Shown: positions 9,012-17,792, numbered from the stretch's first letter. The stretch: DNA of 33,445 bases from Rhodopseudomonas sp. BR0M22 (GCF_010907035.1 NZ_QUMK01000065.1:1-33445); one strand, 5' to 3'. Numbers and translations: made by a program. The notes: a model not told the origin generated them from the sequence alone.

Positions 9012-10658
9012 TCATTCCGGCAGGTCGGAGAACCGGGTCAGCCAGATCACCGGCGGAATGCTGGCGGCGACGATGATCAGGGCCGCCAGCGCGCCATCCT
9101 CGAAGCTGCCGCGGCTGGCGTATTGATAGATCGAGGTCGACAGCGTCTCGACATTCAGCGGCCGCAGCAGCAGCGTCGCCGGCAGCTCCTTCAGGCAATC
9201 GACGAACACCAGGATCGCGGCGCCGACCAGCGCCGGGCGCAGCAGTGGTAGGTCAATCTTCCACAGCGTGACGAGGCGGCCGGCACCGGCGGCGCGGGCC
9301 GAGTCGTCGTAGTCCCGCGGGATGCGATCGAACCCGGCCCTGAGCAGCCCGGTCGGCACCGCCAGGAAGCGGATCACATAGGCGGCCACCACCGCGCCGC
9401 CGGTACTCATCAGGATCAGGCCGGGCGACGGATAGCCGAAGGCACGGAACAGATTGGCGACCGTGCCGTCGATCACCAGCACCGGCGTCAGCAGCCCGAG
9501 CGCCAGCACCAGGCCCGGCAGCGCGTAGCCGAGTTGGGCGACCGCCATGGCGGCGCGCGTCGTGCGGCCCTCCCGCCAGCGCGCGGCCAGCACCACGATC
9601 AGCCCGAGCCCGAGTGCGATCAGGGTGGCGAGCGCCGCGAGCGTCACGGTGTGCAGGGCGTCGCGCCACAGCGTCGGGTCGATCCCGATCGACAGGCTGC
9701 GGCGCAGGCTTTCGCCGAGCAGATACGCGGCCGGCAGCACGAAGCCGAACAGCGGCGGCAGCAGGCAGGCCATCATTGCGAGCCCGCCCTTGAGGCCGCG
9801 CAGCCGCGTCCGCGACCGCAGCCGCGGGCTTTCCGCCGACAATTCGACGTTGGCGTTGCGGCGGCCGATCCGCTCGATCGCGATCAGGAGCGCGGCGAAG
9901 CCGAGCAGCACCAGCGAGAGCTGCGCCGCGCCGGCCAGGCTGCCGCGATTGAGCCAAGTGTTGAATACCGAGACGGTGAGGGTGCGGACGCCGAGATATT
10001 CGGAGGCGCCGATGTCGTTCAGCGTCTCCAGCGCGGCGAGCGCGACGCCGACCGCCAGCGCAGGCCGCGCCATCGGCAGCACCACCCGGCGCAGGATGGT
10101 AAAGCGGCCGGCGCCAAGGGTGCGCGCGGCCTCGATCGCATCCGTCCCCTGCGCCTGAAACACCGCGCGGGCCGACAGATACACGTAAGGATACAGCACC
10201 GCGGCGAGCAGCAGCATCGCGCCGGGCAGCGAGCGTACCGACGGCAGCCACTGCACTGCCTGCGCGGCCGGCATCATCAGGCCGAGCGCGCGATGCATCA
10301 GCCCGAGCGGCTCGAACAGATCGACATAGACATAGGCCGACAGATAGGTCGGGACCGACAGCGGCAGAGGGAGCAGCCAGATCAGCGCGGTGCGGCCGGG
10401 AAACTCATGTGACGACGCCAGCCAGGCCGTAGCGGTGCCGATCAGCAGCGTCAGCGTGCCGACGCCGGCGATCAGCAGTGCGGTGTCACTCACCGCGCGC
10501 GGCAGCACATAGGCGATCAGATGCGACCACACCTCCGGCGCCGGCTGCAGCGCGATCAGCATCAGACTGATCACCGGTGCGGCGACGAGGAGGGCGGTGA
10601 GGAGAGCGAGGACGAGGGCGACGAGTTCGGTGTCGGACGCACCAGGCGCCGTCCTCAT
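9012..10658 (-). CDS. fbpB: Iron(III) ABC transporter permease, two-domain (FbpB/SfuB type)
   Basis: A 548-residue inner-membrane permease with two fused permease halves, each with about six helices, and two EAA loops: EAARTLGAGRFTILRRVVLPMARPAL (about 170-195) and DDSARAAGAGRLVTLWKIDLPLLRPAL (about 455-480). This duplicated architecture is typical of ferric-iron importers of the Fbp/Sfu/Hit class, and the adjacent upstream gene encodes a matching iron-binding protein. No ATPase gene is in the window. The open frame continues further upstream, but that part antisense-overlaps or misreads fbpA. The first membrane segment begins at about residue 12 from ATG 10658, so the start must be 10658 or 10691 (MVRDGAARLLTM). 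Both lie inside a dispersed repeat, and neither has a ribosome site. Confidence 0.85.
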   Translation of the reverse strand: MRTAPGASDTELVALVLALLTALLVAAPVISLMLIALQPAPEVWSHLIAYVLPRAVSDTALLIAGVGTLTLLIGTATAWLASSHEFPGRTALIWLLPLPLSVPTYLSAYVYVDLFEPLGLMHRALGLMMPAAQAVQWLPSVRSLPGAMLLLAAVLYPYVYLSARAVFQAQGTDAIEAARTLGAGRFTILRRVVLPMARPALAVGVALAALETLNDIGASEYLGVRTLTVSVFNTWLNRGSLAGAAQLSLVLLGFAALLIAIERIGRRNANVELSAESPRLRSRTRLRGLKGGLAMMACLLPPLFGFVLPAAYLLGESLRRSLSIGIDPTLWRDALHTVTLAALATLIALGLGLIVVLAARWREGRTTRAAMAVAQLGYALPGLVLALGLLTPVLVIDGTVANLFRAFGYPSPGLILMSTGGAVVAAYVIRFLAVPTGLLRAGFDRIPRDYDDSARAAGAGRLVTLWKIDLPLLRPALVGAAILVFVDCLKELPATLLLRPLNVETLSTSIYQYASRGSFEDGALAALIIVAASIPPVIWLTRFSDLPE

Positions 10659-10769
10659 GGTGAGGAGGCGCGCAGCGCCGTCTCGAACCATGAGGACGTG
10701 ATCTTTGGCTCCATCCTTCGAGACGCCCGGCTTCGCCCTCAGGGCTTCGCCGCGCTCCTCAGGATGAGG
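10653..10769. repeat. Interspersed palindromic repeat, class A, copy 1
   Basis: Shares long near-identical blocks with 28429-28531 in the same orientation: CTCATGGTGAGGAGGCGCG, then AGCGCCGTCTCGAACCATG, then CATCCTTCGAGACGCCC, then CTCAGGATGAGG. Within each block pair the ends are mutually complementary (CTCATGGT / ACCATGAG), so the element can fold. It lies in the 143-base gap between the iron-binding and permease genes and runs into the permease N-terminus. Confidence 0.85.
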
Positions 10770-10801
10770 GAAGTCTGCCTGCGGTGGAGGTGTGATGACG
10801 T

Positions 10802-11812
10802 TCAGTTGTCGAATCCGACCTTGTCGACCAGCGTCGAGGCGGCCTTGCGGTTGGCGGCGATCTTGGCGATCGGCAGCGGATCCGGCTTCAGCTTGCCGTA
10901 GCCGGCGATGATCGGGTTGAGCGGCACGCCGGCGCGGATCGGATATTCGTAGTTGGCGTCGGCGTAGATCTGCTGCGCCTTCTCGCCGGCGAGCCATTCG
11001 ATCAGCTTTACCGCGTTGGCCTTGTTGGGCGCGTGCTTGGCGAGCACGACGCCCGACAGATTGACATGAGTGCCGCCGCCTTCGAACGTCGGCAGCACCA
11101 CGCGGGTCGCGTCCGCCCAGGCCTTCTTGTCGGGATCGTTCAGCATCAGCGCCCAGTAGTAAGTATTGCCGATACCGAGATCGCATTTGCCGGCCGCGAC
11201 GTCACGTGCGGTTTCGCGGTCACCGCCGGACGGCTTCTGCGCCAGATTGGCCTTCAGGCCACGCAGCCATTCCTCGGCCTTGGACTCGCCGTGCTTGGCG
11301 ACGTAAGCGGCGAACAGCGCGTTGTTGTAGATGTGCTGGCCGGAGCGGATGCAGATCTTGCCCTTCCACTTCGGGTCGGCCAGCTCCTCATAGGTGATCG
11401 CTTCCTGTTTGACGCGATCCTTGGAGGCGTAGATCACCCGGGCCCGCATCGAGATGCCGGCCCACTGGCCGTTCGGATCGCGGAACTGGGCCGGCACGAT
11501 TTCGTCGATCACCGCCGAATTGATCGGCTGGCTGATGCCGGCCGCCACTGCATCGTCGATCCGGCCGATGTCCACCGTCAGCAGCACGTCGGCCGGGCTA
11601 TTGGCGCCTTCCGCCTTGATCCGCTGCTCCAGGCCTGAACTCGCCGAGATTACGTTGACGGCGATTCCAGTGTCCTTGGTGAAGGCGTCGAACAGCGGCT
11701 GCACCAGCTTGGTCTCGCGGTAGGTGTAGACGTTGACCTGCTCCGCGGCCCCGGCGCCGAACGGCACGAAAACGGCGGCAAGTGCGAGGGCGGCGGCACG
11801 GAAACGGCTCAT
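10802..11812 (-). CDS. fbpA: Periplasmic iron(III)-binding protein (FbpA/FutA type)
   Basis: A 336-residue solute-binding protein of the ferric-iron ABC family. The signal peptide is about 1-22 (MSRFRAAALALAAVFVPFGAGAA). The mature protein begins EQVNVYTYRETKLVQPLFDAF, has the hinge block SSGLEQRIKAEGANSPADVLLTVDIGRID, and the iron-coordinating region GIGNTYYWALML with adjacent tyrosines, as in FutA/FbpA proteins. It is followed after a repeat element by the cognate permease. A partial Irr-type (ICE) box lies about 80-90 bases upstream, consistent with iron control. ATG 11812 has AGGAG (minus strand) 8-10 bases upstream. Confidence 0.9.
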   Translation of the reverse strand: MSRFRAAALALAAVFVPFGAGAAEQVNVYTYRETKLVQPLFDAFTKDTGIAVNVISASSGLEQRIKAEGANSPADVLLTVDIGRIDDAVAAGISQPINSAVIDEIVPAQFRDPNGQWAGISMRARVIYASKDRVKQEAITYEELADPKWKGKICIRSGQHIYNNALFAAYVAKHGESKAEEWLRGLKANLAQKPSGGDRETARDVAAGKCDLGIGNTYYWALMLNDPDKKAWADATRVVLPTFEGGGTHVNLSGVVLAKHAPNKANAVKLIEWLAGEKAQQIYADANYEYPIRAGVPLNPIIAGYGKLKPDPLPIAKIAANRKAASTLVDKVGFDN

Positions 11813-11892
11813 ACGGCGGGCTCCTGGCGAAAATCGAGGACGCTTGTCAGTAGCTCAGGCCGCCCGGGCAATGCAGCGGCGCAATGTCGCGA

Positions 11893-11906
11893 TTAGAACT
11901 ATTCCA
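11893..11906. promoter_or_regulatory. Partial Irr/ICE-box-like dyad upstream of fbpA
   Basis: The plus strand reads TTAGAA-CTA-TTCCA, close to the rhizobial Irr control element TTTAGAA-N3-TTCTAAA. The left half is a full match to TTAGAA; the right half keeps TTC only. It sits in the 116-base gap before the iron-binding protein gene. Weak but contextually apt. Confidence 0.35.
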
Positions 11907-11928
11907 GCCCAGGGGCCGGCGTTGCCCG

Positions 11929-12801
11929 TCAGCTTAGCTGCTCGGCCAGCATGTCGCGCACCTTGCCGACCAGCGCCGGCTCGTCGCGGAGCGGCGGAAC
12001 CAGGCTGAATTCGACTTCGGGCAGCGGCGGCAGCCGGTTGCCCGCTGCCAGCACCACGGCGTCCGCCGGCACGGCCGACGCGTTGAGGCAGGTCAGCCCG
12101 AGGCCTGCGGCCAGCGCCAGGTGCAGCCCGCCGACGCCGGAGGCCGAGTGCATCACCGTGTATGGCAGCCGGTGCGCCGTCAGCGTGCGCGCGATGAAGC
12201 GCTGCAGCGAGCAGGTGTCGGGCAGCACGACGAGCGGCAGGACACCGTCGTCCGGCAAGACGAACGAGCGGTCGGCGACCCACAGCAGCGGCTCGCGCCG
12301 CAGCTTGATCCGCTTCGCCGCGCTCCGCCGTGACGGACGGTCGAGAATCGCCATCGACAGGCCGATGTCGAACTCATCGGAATCGGCGGTCTCCTCGATC
12401 AGCGCGCTCTTGCGGATCGAGACGTGCAGCCGCAGATGCGGAAACTGGTCGCGCACGCGGCGCAGGATGCCGGGCAGCGCACCCGGCCGAAAGTAATCGG
12501 TGATCGCAAGCCGCAGTTCGCCCGCGAGCTGGGCGGCGTGCATGTCCCGATAGGCTGCGTCGCTCAGCGCCAGCAGCTGGCGGGCGTGTCCGATCAGACG
12601 TTCGCCGGCGGGAGTGAGGCTGGCGCCGCTCTTGCCGCGGCGAAGCAGCGGTTGCCCACACATTTCCTCCAGCTTGCGGATCTGCTCGCTGACCGCCGAT
12701 TGCGATCGGCACAGCCGCGGCGCCGCCGCCGACAGGCTGCCGGTCTCGGCCACCGCCACCAGCGCGTTGAGGAGATCGAGGTCGAACAGCCGGCTCATCA
12801 T
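11929..12801 (-). CDS. LysR-family transcriptional regulator
   Basis: A 290-residue LysR regulator from ATG 12801: winged helix at about 1-65 (LLNALVAVAETGSLSAAAPRLCRSQSAVSEQIRKLEE) and a substrate-binding fold from about 90 (GELRLAITDYFRPGALPGIL). The frame is open for another 120 codons upstream, but that part antisense-overlaps the tautomerase gene and has no family resemblance. A double ATG at 12801/12798 gives two near-equal starts. It is divergent from the tautomerase gene, the classic arrangement for a LysR regulator and its target, with about 100 bases between starts. It also lies directly upstream of fbpA on the same strand; either could be its target. Confidence 0.85.
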   Translation of the reverse strand: MMSRLFDLDLLNALVAVAETGSLSAAAPRLCRSQSAVSEQIRKLEEMCGQPLLRRGKSGASLTPAGERLIGHARQLLALSDAAYRDMHAAQLAGELRLAITDYFRPGALPGILRRVRDQFPHLRLHVSIRKSALIEETADSDEFDIGLSMAILDRPSRRSAAKRIKLRREPLLWVADRSFVLPDDGVLPLVVLPDTCSLQRFIARTLTAHRLPYTVMHSASGVGGLHLALAAGLGLTCLNASAVPADAVVLAAGNRLPPLPEVEFSLVPPLRDEPALVGKVRDMLAEQLS

Positions 12802-12903
12802 CCACCCGAAAACCAGATGGATGTTATCGTATCTTCCCGTTTTTCGGGAGGAAAGAGCCGCGGCATGATCGGCATCGACATCCACCACCAGAAAGCAGCG
12901 GAC

Positions 12904-13302
12904 ATGCCCGGCATCACCCTGACGGTTTCCCTCCCCCTCGACCCGGCGCTCACCGGACGGCTCGCCGCCGCGCTCGCCGAACTCACCTGCCGGGTGCTGC
13001 GCAAGGAACTCGACCGCACGGCGGTGTTCATCCGCCATCATCCCGCCGATCAGTGGTTTATCGCCGGCCGTGCGCTCAGCGACTGGCGCAAGAATGCGTT
13101 CAAGCTCGAGGTCACCATCACCGACGAGACCAACACCAAGGCGGAAAAGGCGGCGTATCACCGCGAGGCGTTCGCGCTGCTGTCAGAGCTGATCGGCGAC
13201 CTGCATCCGCACTCGAACATCCACATCATCGACTGCCGGGCGGCGGCCTATGGTTATGGCGGGATCACGCAGGAGGCGTATGCGTATCGGGCGCCGGGCT
13301 GA
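12904..13302 (+). CDS. 4-oxalocrotonate tautomerase-like protein
   Basis: A 132-residue protein beginning MPGITLTVSLPLD. After removal of Met, Pro becomes the N-terminal residue, which is the catalytic base of the 4-oxalocrotonate tautomerase superfamily. This fixes ATG 12904 as the functional start, even though ATG 12865 in the same frame has a better ribosome site (GGGAGGA) and would bury the proline. The rest (CRVLRKELDRTAVFIRHHPADQWFIAGR ... EKAAYHREAFALLSELIG ... HSNIHIIDCRAAAYGYGG) fits the longer single-domain tautomerases. The substrate is unknown. It is divergent from the LysR regulator. Confidence 0.75.
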   Translation: MPGITLTVSLPLDPALTGRLAAALAELTCRVLRKELDRTAVFIRHHPADQWFIAGRALSDWRKNAFKLEVTITDETNTKAEKAAYHREAFALLSELIGDLHPHSNIHIIDCRAAAYGYGGITQEAYAYRAPG

Positions 13303-13325
13303 CAATGGCCGGCGCGGCAACGGCT

Positions 13326-13541
13326 TCAGAGCAACAGGTTGCCTGCACCGTTCTGACAGGCCGGACATTTGCACGCATGGAAATTGACTTCGGCGGCGAC
13401 GTATTCGGCGCCACAATGAATGCAGGCGATCTTCAGATGCGGACGTCGGTCGGCACTGCAGCTGGCCGCCCGCGCGACCAGATACTGACCGAGTGCATTC
13501 TGGTCGCCTTCGGCGACATGATAGTTCGCACTCACGAGCAT
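13326..13541 (-). CDS. Small Cys-rich hypothetical protein (possible zinc ribbon)
   Basis: A 71-residue protein from ATG 13541. The C-terminal half has C40-I-H-C43 and then H55, C57, C59 and C62 (HACKCPAC), a layout that could bind one zinc ion. The N-terminal half has no known motif. The frame is open upstream to an ATG at 13625, but those 28 residues look non-conserved in character. GGGGG lies immediately before the chosen ATG, which is too close for a normal ribosome site. I do not recognise the family. It lies alone between the convergent tautomerase gene and the start of the RNase operon region. Confidence 0.5.
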   Translation of the reverse strand: MLVSANYHVAEGDQNALGQYLVARAASCSADRRPHLKIACIHCGAEYVAAEVNFHACKCPACQNGAGNLLL

Positions 13542-13714
13542 CCCCCGGATTGTGCATATGCGAGATAGTCTAGCACACAGCCCTCGGGGGAATGCAATTC
13601 GAATAGCTGCAAGCGAATCGCGCAATTTGGCGGTGCAGCGGTGTTCTAATGCCGAGAGTGAATCAAACCTTGCTCTAATGGTATTCAGACCATGAGGTCC
13701 GATCCATAGCGGGG

Positions 13715-15343
13715 CTAACGTCGCGCCGCATGCGCGCCGTTGCCATTGCCGTTCTCATCAAGCGCGCGGCGCAGGCGGCGAATGATCACGCTGCGCGCGC
13801 GCTCGTCAGCCGCGGCTTCGACGCTGGCGTTGATATCGAGCAGCAGCTTCGACATCTCGTTGTGCCAGTCGAGCTTGACCACTGATTCGGGCTCGAGCCG
13901 TCGGCGATGCTTGCCGTCGAGCGCGGTCGGAACCGGCGTGGTGAGTTCGTAGACGTCGTCGAGCAGGGGCTGAAAGATTTTCGCGGCCGGCAGCACGCCG
14001 CCGCCGAGTCGCTCCGCCAGTGCGGCGATCGCGGTTTCCTCGCCATGCGCGAGAAACAGCCCGCGATCGATCGGCCGCCTCTCGGTGATCCATCGCGTCA
14101 GCTCGTCGGCATCGGCATGGCCGGAGTAATCGTCGATGCGGCGGATCTTGGCTTTGACGCGGACTTCCTCGCCCATGATCCGCACCGCCTTGGCGCCTTC
14201 TTCGAGGAAGCGGCCGAGCGTGCCGTTCGCCTGATAGCCGACCAGCAGCACGGTGCCGGTGGAGCGGCACAGCCAGCGCTTGAGATGATGGCGGATGCGG
14301 CCAGCGTCGCACATGCCGCTGGCGGCGATGATGATGTGGAAGCCGCTGAGCTTGGCGATCGACTTGCTCTCTTCCACCGTCTCGGTGAAGCGCAGATGCG
14401 GCGAGGCCAGCAGCCGCTCGACATCGACGTCTTCGTCGAGATCGGCGGCGTGGCGGCGGAACACTTCGGTGGCGCGGATCGCCAGCGGCGAATCCAGGAA
14501 GATCGGCGCGCTCGGGATCGTTCCCTTTTCCATCAGGTCGATCAGATCGACGATCAGCTCCTGGGTGCGCTCGACCGCGAATGCCGGAATCACCAGCGCG
14601 CCGCGCGCCGCCGCGGCGGCGTTGACTTCGGCAGCCAGGCGCTCGTGGCGGAGCTTCGGCGAGGTCGGCTCGCGCACGCGGTCGCCATAGGTCGACTCGC
14701 AGATCACGTAGTCGAAATGTGCCGGCGCTTCCGGATCGGGCTGCAGCAGCTTGCCGTCGGGGCCGATGTCGCCGGAGGCGAGCAGCCGCAGCGCCGAGGA
14801 TGAGCGGCCCTCGCCGTCGATCTCGATTTCGATCGAGGCAGAGCCGAGCAGGTGTCCGGCGTTCCAGAACCGCGCGCGCACACCGGGGAGGACGTTGACC
14901 CAGCTCTGGTAATCGACCGGATAGAACGACGACAGCGTCGCGATCGCGTCGGCCTGGGTGTAGATCGGGCTGACCTCCGGTCGCCCCCGCGCGGCGTTGC
15001 GGCGGTTCAGCATCATCACTTCGGACTCCTGGATGCTGCCGGCGTCGGGCAGCATGTAGGAGCACAGATCGATGGTGCCGCGGGTCGCCAGGATTCGTCC
15101 CTTGAATCCCTCGCGCACCAGCTTCGGCAGCAGGCCGCAGTGATCGATATGGGCGTGCGTCAGCAGCACCGCGTCGATCTCCGACGGGCGGAACGGAAAC
15201 GCGCCGTAGTTCAGCTCCTTCAGCGTCTTGTGGCCCTGGAACAGGCCGCAATCGACCAGGAAGCGTTTGCCATTGGTCTCGAACAGATAGCAGGAGCCGG
15301 TGACGGTGCGCGCAGCGCCGCAGAATCGGATGGTGACGCTCAT
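13715..15343 (-). CDS. Metallo-beta-lactamase/beta-CASP RNA-processing exonuclease
   Basis: A 542-residue two-zinc hydrolase of the RNA-specific beta-CASP class (CPSF73/Ysh1-like bacterial branch). The zinc motif is T-H63-A-H65-I-D67-H68-CG; a further histidine lies in the WNAGHLLGS motif near 160. The beta-CASP insert includes CESTYGDR and the ASGMCDAGRIRHHL motif. The final zinc-binding histidine is in YSGHADADELTRW, near residue 400. Predicted to degrade or process RNA to nucleotides. Its ATG overlaps the stop of the upstream PRPP-synthetase-like gene (ATGA, 15340-15343), so it is the third gene of a coupled operon. Confidence 0.85.
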   Translation of the reverse strand: MSVTIRFCGAARTVTGSCYLFETNGKRFLVDCGLFQGHKTLKELNYGAFPFRPSEIDAVLLTHAHIDHCGLLPKLVREGFKGRILATRGTIDLCSYMLPDAGSIQESEVMMLNRRNAARGRPEVSPIYTQADAIATLSSFYPVDYQSWVNVLPGVRARFWNAGHLLGSASIEIEIDGEGRSSSALRLLASGDIGPDGKLLQPDPEAPAHFDYVICESTYGDRVREPTSPKLRHERLAAEVNAAAAARGALVIPAFAVERTQELIVDLIDLMEKGTIPSAPIFLDSPLAIRATEVFRRHAADLDEDVDVERLLASPHLRFTETVEESKSIAKLSGFHIIIAASGMCDAGRIRHHLKRWLCRSTGTVLLVGYQANGTLGRFLEEGAKAVRIMGEEVRVKAKIRRIDDYSGHADADELTRWITERRPIDRGLFLAHGEETAIAALAERLGGGVLPAAKIFQPLLDDVYELTTPVPTALDGKHRRRLEPESVVKLDWHNEMSKLLLDINASVEAAADERARSVIIRRLRRALDENGNGNGAHAARR

Positions 15344-16251
15344 GCGCGGGTTTCCTGATTGGGCGTGCCGATCTCGGCGCGCAGTGCCTCGACGAACAGA
15401 TCGTCGAGCGTGATCGCGTTGGTCGGGTGCGGCACGGTGTGGGTGGAGCGGATGGTGCGGATGCCGGCGGCGGTGAAGTCGCGCAGCATCGCCGGGGGAA
15501 ACAGCGCGTGGGTGATCACCGCGTCGACAGACGTTGCGCCGGCGCCGAGCAGCGCGCGCGTGCAGGCGATCAGCGTGCCACCGGAGGAGACGATATCGTC
15601 GACCAGCAGCGCCGGCTGACCCGCGACCGTGCTTGCATCAGGGAACGCGATCTCGACCGATCGGTCGCCGTGCCGGATCTTCTGCGCCACCGCGGATCGT
15701 GTGCCGATCAGTTTGGCGAGCGCATCGACCCATTGCTGGGATTCGGAATCCGGTCCGACCACCACGGTGTCAGGATCGAGTGTGCCGCGCAGCGCCGCGG
15801 CGATCGTCGGCATCGCCGACAGCTCGTCCGCTGCGATGCCGGGGAAGACGTCGCCGAGCCGTGGTGTCCGATGCAGATGCGGATCGACGGTGATGACCCG
15901 GTCGACCAGCCCTGCCAGCAGCCGGCCCATCGCCTTCTGGCTGATCGCATCGCCGGGGTGAAATGCCACGTCCTGGCGCATGTAGCAGAGATACGGCGCC
16001 AGCAGCACCAGGCGTTTGCAGCCTTCGCGGCGCAGCGCTTCGGCGGCGAACAGGATGGTCACCAGCTTATCGTTGGGCTGATCGAGCGGCAGATACAGGA
16101 TCGTGGTCGCGGCTGTGGGGCCGACATTGACGGCGATCTCGCCGTCCGGAAAGCGGTGCTGCGTGATGAGATGCGCCGGCACGCCGAGCCGCGCCGCGAG
16201 CCGAATGGCATCGTCCGCCGCCGAGTCCAGATAGCACAGCGCGACGCTCAC
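15340..16251 (-). CDS. prs: Ribose-phosphate pyrophosphokinase-like protein
   Basis: A 303-residue PRPP-synthetase homologue, normally ribose 5-phosphate + ATP to PRPP + AMP. Seen motifs: FPDGE (34-38), the ATP-site block YMRQD (90-94), VDPHLH (122-127) equivalent to the metal-binding VDLHA, the catalytic-loop pair K191-x-R193 (AQKIRHGD), and the PRPP loop [10 protein letters not shown] (217-226). The catalytic residues look intact, but the loop and the short length resemble the archaeal-type enzymes more than the housekeeping bacterial Prs of about 315 residues. It starts with GTG 16251, overlapping the phosphorylase stop by four bases (GTGA). It is probably a second, pathway-specific enzyme beside a housekeeping Prs elsewhere. 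Confidence 0.8.
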   Translation of the reverse strand: MSVALCYLDSAADDAIRLAARLGVPAHLITQHRFPDGEIAVNVGPTAATTILYLPLDQPNDKLVTILFAAEALRREGCKRLVLLAPYLCYMRQDVAFHPGDAISQKAMGRLLAGLVDRVITVDPHLHRTPRLGDVFPGIAADELSAMPTIAAALRGTLDPDTVVVGPDSESQQWVDALAKLIGTRSAVAQKIRHGDRSVEIAFPDASTVAGQPALLVDDIVSSGGTLIACTRALLGAGATSVDAVITHALFPPAMLRDFTAAGIRTIRSTHTVPHPTNAITLDDLFVEALRAEIGTPNQETRA

Positions 16252-17792
16252 GATACCAGGTCCACGTCGGCCGGGGTGTGGTGGTTGATCGCGAAGCCGG
16301 ACTCCGCCTGGGCGGCGGCCAGCGCCAGATCGAATTCGGCGCGGTCGGACGCATACACCCGATACAGCGGCTCGCCCTTTTCGACGCGGTCGCCGATCTT
16401 CTTGAACAGATCGATGCCGGCGCCCTTGGCGACCGGCGCGCCGGCGCTGCGGGCGAGGCGGTTGATGCGCAGACAGTCGATGCCGTTGACCACGCCATCG
16501 GCGGCCGCCAGCACATCGGCCGCGTAGCTGCCGAGCTCGGCCGGACACGGCGACGGCCCCTGTGCGTCGATGATCTGCTGCATCTTTTTCAGCGCAGCGC
16601 CGCTGTCGAGTAACTCCTTGGCGCGGGCATAGCCGGCGCCGCCGCGTAGCTTTGGATCGTATTCCAAGAGATGCGCGGCGAGCCGCAGCGATTTCTCGCG
16701 CAAGTCAGCCGGGGCACCGGGCTCGTTGCCGAGCACGGCCATCACGTCGCGGGCTTCCAGCACCGGGCCGATGCCGCGGCCGATCGGCTGGCGGCCGTCG
16801 GTGGTGACGACTTCGACGCCGATGCCGAAGTGATCGCCGACGAATTCGAACAGCTTACGCAGCCGCATCGCCTCGTTGGCGTTGGCAACCTTGGCGGAGG
16901 GGCCGACCGGGAAGTCGATCAGCAATCGGGTCGAGCCGGCGGCGAGCTTCTTCGACATGATCGAGGCGACCATCTGCTCCGGTGTGTCGAGGCTGAGGGG
17001 GCGTTCGACCGAGATCAGGATGTCGTCGGCGGGCGACAGGTTGACGTGGCCGCCCCACACAAGGCAGCCGCCGCAGGCGTGCACCACCTGTTTCATCTGC
17101 TCGACGTCGAGATCGACCCGCGCCAGCAGTTCCATGGTGTCGGCGGTGCCGGCCGGCGAGGTGATGGCGCGCGACGAAGTCTTCGGGATCATCAGTCCGT
17201 GCGCGGCGACGATCGGCACCACGATCATGGTGGTGCGGTTGCCGGGAATGCCGCCGATGCAGTGCTTGTCGACGACGATCGGATTGTCCCATTTCAGCTT
17301 CGTGCCGACCGACGCCATCGCGCCGACCAGCGCCAGCAGCTCGTCGGTCGAGGTGAAGCGCGCGGCGCTGATCAGGAACGCGGCGATCTCCATGTCGGAG
17401 TAACGGAAGTGCGCGAGGTCGTCGACGATCGCGGTGATCTCGGCGGCCGACAGCGTGTGGCCCTGGATCTTGGCGCGCACCGCATCGAGGCTGGCGGGCG
17501 ACCGCGCCGGCGTCACCGTCACCGCACTGCCGACCGGCTCGTTGAAGCGGCGGAACGCCGGCTCGGACAGGCCGAGTTCGTCGGGGCCGATCATCGCGTC
17601 GTCGTCGGTGATCATCAGCGTCGCCAGCAGCACCTTGCCGTTGATGCGCAGTTCGACACGGCTGAAGCCGCGAAACACATCCGGGCGCAGGGCGCGCGAG
17701 CGGCGGGAGATCACCGCGACGTTTTCGCGGCCGGTGTCGAGGCTGATCCGCCGAATCGTCAGCGGCGGGCGGGTGAGATCGGGAGCATTCAA
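16248..17792 (-). CDS. AMP phosphorylase / archaeal-type thymidine phosphorylase family
   Basis: A 514-residue enzyme with an N-terminal extension domain of about 80 residues before the phosphorylase core. Bacterial DeoA lacks this extension, but archaeal AMP phosphorylases of about 500 residues have it. The core carries [16 protein letters not shown] and [18 protein letters not shown], which match the archaeal family; E. coli DeoA has a clearly different version. Also present: [20 protein letters not shown] and [20 protein letters not shown]. Archaeal members phosphorolyse nucleoside 5'-monophosphates to base + ribose 1,5-bisphosphate. It is first in an overlapping operon with a PRPP-synthetase homologue and an RNase. 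Specificity for AMP or NMP versus thymidine is inferred from motifs, not proved. Confidence 0.85.
   Translation of the reverse strand: MNAPDLTRPPLTIRRISLDTGRENVAVISRRSRALRPDVFRGFSRVELRINGKVLLATLMITDDDAMIGPDELGLSEPAFRRFNEPVGSAVTVTPARSPASLDAVRAKIQGHTLSAAEITAIVDDLAHFRYSDMEIAAFLISAARFTSTDELLALVGAMASVGTKLKWDNPIVVDKHCIGGIPGNRTTMIVVPIVAAHGLMIPKTSSRAITSPAGTADTMELLARVDLDVEQMKQVVHACGGCLVWGGHVNLSPADDILISVERPLSLDTPEQMVASIMSKKLAAGSTRLLIDFPVGPSAKVANANEAMRLRKLFEFVGDHFGIGVEVVTTDGRQPIGRGIGPVLEARDVMAVLGNEPGAPADLREKSLRLAAHLLEYDPKLRGGAGYARAKELLDSGAALKKMQQIIDAQGPSPCPAELGSYAADVLAAADGVVNGIDCLRINRLARSAGAPVAKGAGIDLFKKIGDRVEKGEPLYRVYASDRAEFDLALAAAQAESGFAINHHTPADVDLVS

Noticed and set aside
10659-11186. N-terminal extension of the iron permease frame
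   Set aside because: This part reads fbpA in the wrong frame and then the repeat; it has no permease-like sequence. The real protein begins at 10658 or 10691.
12802-13161. Upstream extension of the LysR frame
   Set aside because: It lies antisense to the tautomerase gene; the helix-turn-helix of the LysR protein begins right after ATG 12801.
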